This document shows positions 37,501 through 46,500 of a stretch of 64,000 nucleotides of DNA, one piece after another. Below the pieces are notes generated by a model. That model did not search any database, was not told the origin of the DNA, and saw only the letters and a list, made by a program, of their open reading frames with translations. Position numbers and translations under genes: made by a program. The stretch is from contig JAVLUZ010000143.1 in NCBI GenBank assembly GCA_036768485.1, forward strand, positions 4,888,346 to 4,952,345, in the 5' to 3' direction. Origin of the DNA: Mermis nigrescens. Its lineage: Eukaryota > Nematoda > Enoplea > Mermithida > Mermithidae. Position 1 is the stretch's first letter. Every line of letters begins with the position of its first letter.

Positions 37501-40500
37501 AATGGCGTGTGATCTCGAACTATGCTCGTTCATGTTAGTTGCACTAAAGAACAGTATTTTTAGAGTTACACATAAATTTGCATATGTAAGTACGAGGCTG
37601 TGAAATATGCAGTTGGGGTAATGTAATAAATTATATTACTGGGCGAGTCGCTCAACGAACAGATACTCATAGAAATCATCTATGAACCAGTGTTTTTTTG
37701 TACAAGGTCCGTTTGTACATGTACGAAGATGGTCCTAAAAGTCTTTGTACATTTCGTACACACAAATGTTTGGGTACTGTAATATGGTACAGTAGCGATT
37801 TTAGTGTGGCAAAAACAGAGTTGTTCGACCTAGGGATCGACCGGAGGTCCATTTTTTCCTCCGGGCCGGAGCCGGAGCTCCGGCCATCGTCACCTCCGGC
37901 TCCGGCCGGAGCCGGAGGCCGGAGGTGAACTTAGAAATTTCGTGAACTAGAATTTTCACAAGCCGTAAATATAATTCATATGATGTACAAAGTATAGGTT
38001 TGTATAAATACATTGCTCATGGATAAGTAAAAGATCTGTAGAAGTGAATGTTTATTTGATGCATCATCATTTGAAATTTGAAAGAATTCCCAAACAATCG
38101 ACATAGTTAATAAGTAAAAGTAAATTCCAAAATGGAAAAGAAATTAATTCTGTGATCTGTTGCTAGTCAAGCCACTTCCGAAAATTGATAAACGTGCGAA
38201 ATGCAGATAAATCAGTGAATCAGGTTGGTTTTCAACGCAAACTACATAACGTATAAAATTTATTATTCATTCCATAATGAACCTATTTAATCGAGCTATG
38301 CGAAAATCAAGAAGACAAACATGCAATAACGTTCTACTAGTTCTCTCCTCACCTATTACACATGTTCTCAAATGACTGGTCTGGCAGCGGGGGTTGGGTA
38401 ATCGAAAAAAAATCATTCAATTAGCATATTTCTATTTTTAGCTCCAATCTCACCGCTTTCTCGCTTGCCCTTATTGTCTGGATACACTTATACTCGAAAA
38501 GTACCCAAATAAACATAGCATAAAGAGCTTAGCAATGTGTCTGTATGTACCTATATCTACAATCTATAATAGCTCAAAAAGTAAGTGAGCAGACTACGTC
38601 GCACCAAGTTTGTTATTCTGTTACTCGAAAGAGATTTATATCCATTTGTGCGCTGAATTAACGCGGACTCGGCTCGCTTTGCAATCTGAAATATTCTCGT
38701 TCATTATTAAGCAAAATATATGATATAATATTTCACCAATAGTGCATTCACAGTGCCACATTAGTGTTCACATTCATAGCTTCACTTATTAAAACTGTGT
38801 TTGAAAAAATTCACAAAATATGCAATCTGAGTGCTAAGCTTCAAAAGAAAAGAAGAGCGTTAAAGCATTGAATGATTCGGTTCAAAAAACCACCGGCCTT
38901 CGGCCCCTTTTTTGTACCTCCGGCCGCCGGAGGCCGGAGGGCCAAAAAATGGTCGGAGGAGCCGGAGGCCGGAGCCGGAGCTCCGGTCGATCCCTAGTTC
39001 GACCTTTGGTTACGTATTTTAGCAATTTCTAGGTTTCTGAGGGCAAAAATCAGTAATAATCGTCTCAAAACGACGCGAAGCGCCAAAAAATTTGGCATTT
39101 TTCCTTTCAAAATGCAATTTCTGAAATTATAAAGATATATATAACACACAATTGCTCATTTCGGTGCGGAGCGCCGAGAATTTTGCGTTCGAACCTTTTT
39201 TGCAGTTTTTGTCTTCCAAAAAATCTTTGTACATGTACAAAGACGGTCCCCAAAAGTCTTTGTACATCGCGAAAAATCTTTGCCGAATACAAAAAAACCG
39301 TGCTTTCAACTACATACATAATACTGCACTTTGTTCAAGTTTCGCTTCGCTGCATTTATAGTCTTCACTTATGTTGTTATTAAGACGAAAGCCTCAATAT
39401 CTCAAAAACTCTTATATGGTTTAGCATGGAAAGAACAGTTTGTATATAAATTCTCACACAAACATAATCGTTTTATTCAGCAATCACATTTTAGCAATTA
39501 CGATTTCACTTACTAAATAAATAATTAGTGTTTTTTCTAAAAAGAGCTCGAATGTATATTTTTAACGAAGCTAGCAACTAACGACGAGAAGTGCTAATAG
39601 AATATTAAATCAGCTCACCCAACGGATCGATTCTGATTGCCAACGTTCATGACATGTTCGATTTCTTTCACGCTTTTCGTCACAAAGGACGACAAATCAT
39701 TCACATAAACACCAATATCCGGCCTTTCTTTGAGTTCAAGAACTTTGTTTCTATCTTTGGCCAATAAATCCTTTATATCCTCCTGAATGTCAAAACTCCG
39801 GATGAAATTAAACCCTTTACATAATTATACATACATATATTTTTAACTTAATTGTAATTAAAAAGACATACGATATGCAGGGTACAGCATTATTAGGACA
39901 AATTTTGACCGAAATTCCATTTATTGAAAATAGAAAGAGCAGAGATAAAAAAGCTAAGGTACAGAACAGTAAGAAACGAGTTAGAAAAAAATTAGAAATT
40001 TCTTCCAACAATTCCTAACGTCGCATACAGTCGTAGGCATCATCTTCAATTTGGATTAAACTTCCGAGTCACTGAATTAACTCACAAGGATGCTTGTTTT
40101 ACAGCATGCTTGCCGTTTAAAAAACCAGATATTATTACTGCAAAGCTTCATCAAAAGATAATCGTAGCTTTCGATTTTTGATAAATTCTGAAACAGCCAC
40201 TTTTAAATTTTCTAAAAATCACTTCTGTTTTGACGAAAGAAGTCCTTTACCTGAAAATCTGTCGTATCGTATTTATGTACATACAAATGAATGATTTTGC
40301 GAAGCATTTATCTTTACTTTTTACAGTGGTTGATATGTATGTCATATCAAATCATTCATTTCATTAAAACCGGAAATGGGATTGTCATTGATGTATATGT
40401 ACACTACAAAAACAGTTTTGGTGACGAACGTTTGGTCGACGGTCGCTATTTTCAAATAATCAATATCGTTTAAGGCTTAAAATTAAAATTTAATCATTAC

Positions 40501-43500
40501 AATGAAAAGCCTTTACTCTTCCAGCACCGTCCCTTATTTGCTGAATACAAAAATTACGGAACCAGTACAAAATATTGTCCCGCAAAGATTATTTTCACCT
40601 GATAAATTTCCAAGTAAGAGGCCCGCACAAGATATTGCTGATCATGAGATCGTGCGATGTGCTCAAAAATTTGATCAAAGGAATTAGGAATGACGCCTCT
40701 TTGTTCCAGGTCGTCGCGAATCCCTAAACAAGTAGTAGGTATTTATGTAAGTAAATTTTTTAAATATGGCTCAGCAGATGCGGTTCATTTCAAGGTTCAA
40801 ACGTACATAGATGCAAGGCACAGCCAACCGGTCTAGGGATCAGTCAGAAATCTCCATTGAGCTAAAACGGCCAAAAAAATTGGTATGCCTTCAAATATCG
40901 AAAAACTACACCCGTTTTATATCATTCGAATTTCTAATTACTCTACTGAGTCTCTTCTATGAAAGATTGTTCGAATTACAAACTATAAGTTCGTGGCGAT
41001 TCAGATTTTCTTGCGCCCGCCCTACACTATGTTTGTACATATGTATAACTTAACTTACAAAGACAAATGAAAAACCTGAAACGCGTTTTGCTTTTAGCGA
41101 TGCAATTTACCAACGTTCTGCATCAAATTAATGTGTACAGTAAAAAATGCAACAGGCTAGAACATCGAATATTGCGGCATGATCAAGATATCCAAGATCA
41201 TAATCTGAAGTAACTACATGCAAATGCACGTGTATGTACATTGCACATGCTACATTGAAATACCTTCCATTGTATACGTTTTTCCCGTTCCCGTTTGCCC
41301 GTATGCAAAGATCGTGCCTGAAAACAAGCGGCATAATGAATATTATTACGCATTTCAAACAGTGTTTTTTTTGTACAAGGTCCGTTTGTACATGTACAAA
41401 GATGGTCCCCAAAAGTCTTTGTACATTTATTACATGCAAATTTTTGTGTACTATAATATAGTACAGTAGCGATTTCAGAGCGGTAAAACAGGGTTTTCGA
41501 TCTTTGGTAGTGTATTTTAGCTAATTTCTGGGTTTCTGACGCCAAAAATTACTAAAAATTATCTGAAAACGGCGCGAAGCGCCGAAAAATGTTGACATTT
41601 TTCCATTCTAAATGCAAATTCTGCCATTTTAAAGATATATAGGACAAATAATTTATCAGTTCGGCGCGAAGCGCCGAAAATTTCGGGAATTTTACACCTT
41701 TTACAATTTTTGTCGTCCTAAAAATCTTTGTACATTTTGTACACACAAATTTTGGGTACTATAATATGGTACAGCAGCGATTTTAGTGTGGTAAAAACAG
41801 AGTACTTCGACTCTTCGTAGTGTTTTAGCTAATTTCTGGGTCTCTAAGGGCAAAAATCACTAAGAATCGTCTTAAAACGGCGCGAAGCGCCGAAAAATTT
41901 GACATTTTTACTTTTGAAATGCAATTTCTGCCATTATAAAGATATATAGAACACACAATTACTCATTTCGGCGCGAAGCGCCGAAATTTTCTCGAATTTC
42001 AGACCTTTTTTGCAATTTTTGTCTTCCCAAAAATCTTTGTACATGTACAAAGACGGTCCCGAAAAGTCTTTGTACATCGGGAAAAATCTTTGCCGAGTAC
42101 AAAAAAAAACCGTGATTTCAAAACGATCTTTGAAAATTATTAACCATTGAAGCCGCTAAGCACTGAATCAACCAGCGGTTGAAAGGTCTCATCGTACAAA
42201 TCGCGTTGCGAGGAGCTGGACCAAAGAACCATTGTAAGAAAAACAGAAAAATAACGCATGTGTACACACATGAGCAAACGCAGATGGCGGAAAGAGACGG
42301 CCGCCCCCTTAGCCCAAAAATAGTTTTGGAAAGTACGATAGTGCATAAAAAATAATGAAAATTAGCATCTTTTTATCGAAAAATCTCAAAATTTTGGGCG
42401 CTTTGCGTCGTAGGATCACGTTACATAAGTATGGCTCAAGCGCGACAAAAAAGGTCATTTTCAGAGCCTAGAAAGCAAATAAAAATTTTTTCGACAAGTT
42501 TGAATTTTATGAGCTTTTGAGCTTTGGATAGAGCGTGATCGGAAACGTCAAAAGATGCACTTTATTTTGTGCATCGCCCCCTCTTGAAAAATCCTGCGTA
42601 CGCCCCTGTGTATATACACACACGAGGGAAAACCGTAATTATGTGACGATAAGTTGATAAGTGAACTTATTATTTGTTTAGCGATACTGCAAATTCACAT
42701 TGCGATCAAATAAACACGTTAGTTAGTTAACTAGAACGCCTGCTTGATTAATCAAAGGCCTAAACTGGCCAGCAGATAAAATAATTAAATTATCTACTTG
42801 ATGGACTGCAGAGTAAGATTTTATTTGTGCAATCAATAATTAGATTTACAACACGGGCTAGTTCTCAATTAATAGTTTCAAACGGTTTTTAGATTCTTAT
42901 GTTACATTTATATATGTATACAAAGGATTGATAACAGAGGCGCACAAGGTCAGGGTAGGCAGGGGTGGAATCCCAAAAATCCAAAACAGTTAATTTAACG
43001 TTCACGATTTTTTTTGCTGTTTTAACGATCAAAATAGCTTATAAAACGTTTTTTCGTGGTAATATCGCATTTTAAACGCATTTTTAGTCTATTTTGACAG
43101 CATAACATATATGTTATTTTTTAGACTGTTGTCCAATAAACTACAATAAACATGAATTAGTTGCACCATGAGATTATGAATCCAAACAGATGCAACTGAC
43201 GAAATTTAATGTTACATATTATAGAGATTAGCCCATTTAAGTATCTTTATCAAATTTTTATTTCGACCTTTTTTATTTCTCGAAATTCAATGAAATTTCA
43301 CCACATCGTGCATGAGTCAGCTATCAGGTCAACTTATAATAACGTTTTACTGAAATCTAGGAACATGTTCAAATATTATATGCGACTTAAGTGACCATCA
43401 ACCATACATGTTACGGCTCGAAATTGGGGGACGGGTCCCGGCAATTTTTAGGGGTATTCTTTCCAAAAATCGGGAAGGGGGCAGTGTTTTTTATACAAGG

Positions 43501-46500
43501 TCCGTCTGTATATACATGTACAAACAAAGATGATCCCTAAAAGTCTTTGTACATTTTGTGAACACAAATTTTTGGGAACTGTAATATGGTACAGTAACGA
43601 TTTTAGCGTGGCAAAAACAGAGTTGTTTGACCCTTGGTAGAGTATTTTAGCTAGTTTCTGAGTTTATGAGGACAAAAATCACTAATAATCGTCTCAAAAC
43701 GGCGCTAAATTTGACATTTTTCCTTTCAGAATGCAATCTTTGACATTATAAAGATATATATAAAACACAGAATTACTCATTTCAGCGCCGAAAATTCTTG
43801 CGAATTTTAAACCTTTATCTGCAGTTTTTGTCTTCCCAAAAATCTTTGTACATGTACAAAGACGGTCCCCAAAAGTCATTGTACATCGGGGGAAATCTTT
43901 GCCGAATACAAAAAACACTGGGGGTCAAAAATTTTCTGGCTCTGAGGGATTGGGAGACGCCCGACTTTGGGTGGGGGATCCCTCCATCCCCCTGTTACAT
44001 GTATGCCACCAACCACTCATTTCAACTAATTGGTGCACACGTTCTCAGCATTCGAGCAAAATTTTAATTGATGCCTGATTTCCCAATGCTAGCAGGACGT
44101 GTCATGTGGACCCTTGACTTATTAAAGCGTATCAAGGGTAAAGAGATTCAATCCAGTGGATGTACTATTCATGGCATTGTGCGGTTGATGCAAGATCAAT
44201 CTACCTTCCTGAAAATTCATTATTCAGCCAATTATGCACGAATCAAATTAAAATCAATATTTTGAAATTTAAATTCAGATCCAACCTTAATCATTGAAAT
44301 CATGGATTTCCTTTAAAAAACATAACAAAATTAGGTACCTAAGTCAAAACAATTAATAGTTTCACCAATATACTACTTGATGGAATGTTTATACTTAAAC
44401 TAAATGTACATAGATACTCGTACGCCCCATTACCAAAATATGAAAAGATTAAGCTAAGGAAATGATACTTAACGGGGACAACTTGTAGAATTAAATGTTT
44501 AACTTACTCACCACAGGTATACGTCTTATGCATAAACCTGCACTGCTTACTTCCAGTCATACACCGAATCAAACGTGAACGCTTTTGGCAAACCTTCAGG
44601 TGCTTTGGGGTTTTTCAATTCAACGACTCCGCGATCAGTGTACATATTTACGATCCTTAAGCAAGCAAAAATGCCAAGGTACTTGACAGAAAACATAACT
44701 GTGTATATCTTAATATAAACAACGATACAAATGGAATATACTAATACGAATAAGACAAATACACAGTATTTCCATAGGTGGACGGCACCAAAGTTCTGGG
44801 GGGTGCAAGATTTTTTCAAAGGTCAGAAAATGGCCTTAAAAATGGTGGTATGGCGAAAAAACGCCATTTTTCAACGTTTCTCATCGAGCACTATCCATTG
44901 GCACAAAAAATTGCGAAAAAAACAACAACAAAAATTTTCAAAAATTGAATTCTAGGGGAGGTATTTTGGTTTCTGGGGCGGGTGCATACCCCCAAACCCC
45001 CCACGCCCAGGTATGAGTATTACAGATGTAAGGTCAAAAGATTGTGAGGGAGCACGGGAGAAACCGTTGGGGTGGCGAAGTCGGAAAAATCTACACATAT
45101 TTAATTCGTTTCTTCTAAAAAAGTCCAGTACGACTGGCTATAGACGTCCCTTTTATGCTTAACTTATGCGACCAAATTTTTAGGCCACCTAATCCTTTTG
45201 AAGCAATTTCGTCATGAAATTTACAAAACGGAAAGATTGTTCTCAAATAAAAGGCGTTCATAAAATAACGATCATATCGATCATTGTCCCTCATAGTAAA
45301 TGATATGGAGCTATCTAGCTCCCATCAAAACTTAAGAAGAGGAGCACTGATTTTCTAGTCTGCTTAAGTACAAAAATATACAAGGATAAAATCGGAATAG
45401 GTATATATGCACAAAGGATTACGTACACGAAATTTTATTACCAATACATAAAACTTCATACACGGGCATGGATTATTTATTCCCTTTTTTGGGCTCAGAA
45501 CACTAGCTATATACCCTTCTTTGGACTCATAAACATGCCATGTAAGTTCATAGAATGCTACATAGTTGTTATTTTTTCTGATTTTCAAAAAGATTTATAG
45601 CTATTTTTCTGACTTCAGAAAGAGCTAAATAGCTGTTTTTAGTCAAGAAAAATCAAAAAATAATATCTTTGCAATAAATGCTCGAAAGCGATGCTTTTAA
45701 AGCGATACCATCGTTATTTCGTTGTAGAATCGTTTTTTACAAGCAGCTTAGCTAACTCTATGTTTTTAATTTTAATCACTCCCTGAAGGTTTGACTTTGC
45801 ACACCTACAACGATAAAACTGATAAAATACAATACCTACCAACAGGACCGTATCCAGGATTCTGTTACAAAATATGAGGGGCACGACCGAAAATTTTTAA
45901 AAGACAAGAAAGAACCGAAGGATGAATTAAAGACGAAATTTTTAGGACCGCAGAGCTGCACACCTAGCAAATTTTGCTACCCAGGTACCTTAAATATGTT
46001 GAGAATCCAATGGATAACCTCTCTTTTAAGGCTGGGGGTCTGGGGTGGCGCGCTCGAGCGCCCCAGTGGGGTCCGGGGCAGAGCCCCGATAAATGATGTA
46101 AAAACAGGACCTTAAAACTTAATCATAACTAGGGATGGGACTGACACCGGCACCGGGCCGGTGCCAGCCTGCACCGGCGCCGGTGCCACTTATTATACAG
46201 AAGAAGCTTTTAGCTAATTAACTCGTCTTTATTACAAAAGTTTTTCCTGATTTAGCGTTATACTCGAATGTTGAGTTGTGTTCAGATGCAGATATTAATA
46301 GTTGATTCGTTTGTAATAATAATTACATTTTTTTGCAGTAATTACAATAAGATTTTGACTCATCCTGTACGCAAGTCGTAAACTATTGCGGAACTACAAC
46401 AAAAATTTGGCTGTTTGACATAATAGAATGTTATCCAATCACATAATTTTTTGAAAACAAAGTTATGATTATTTGAACTCTAATGTAGGCGTTGTTATCA

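Noticed and set aside
46129..46190. Complete hAT element with CACCGG ends
   Set aside because: Only a left end is visible. No inverted right end or 8-bp duplication was found in the following kilobases.
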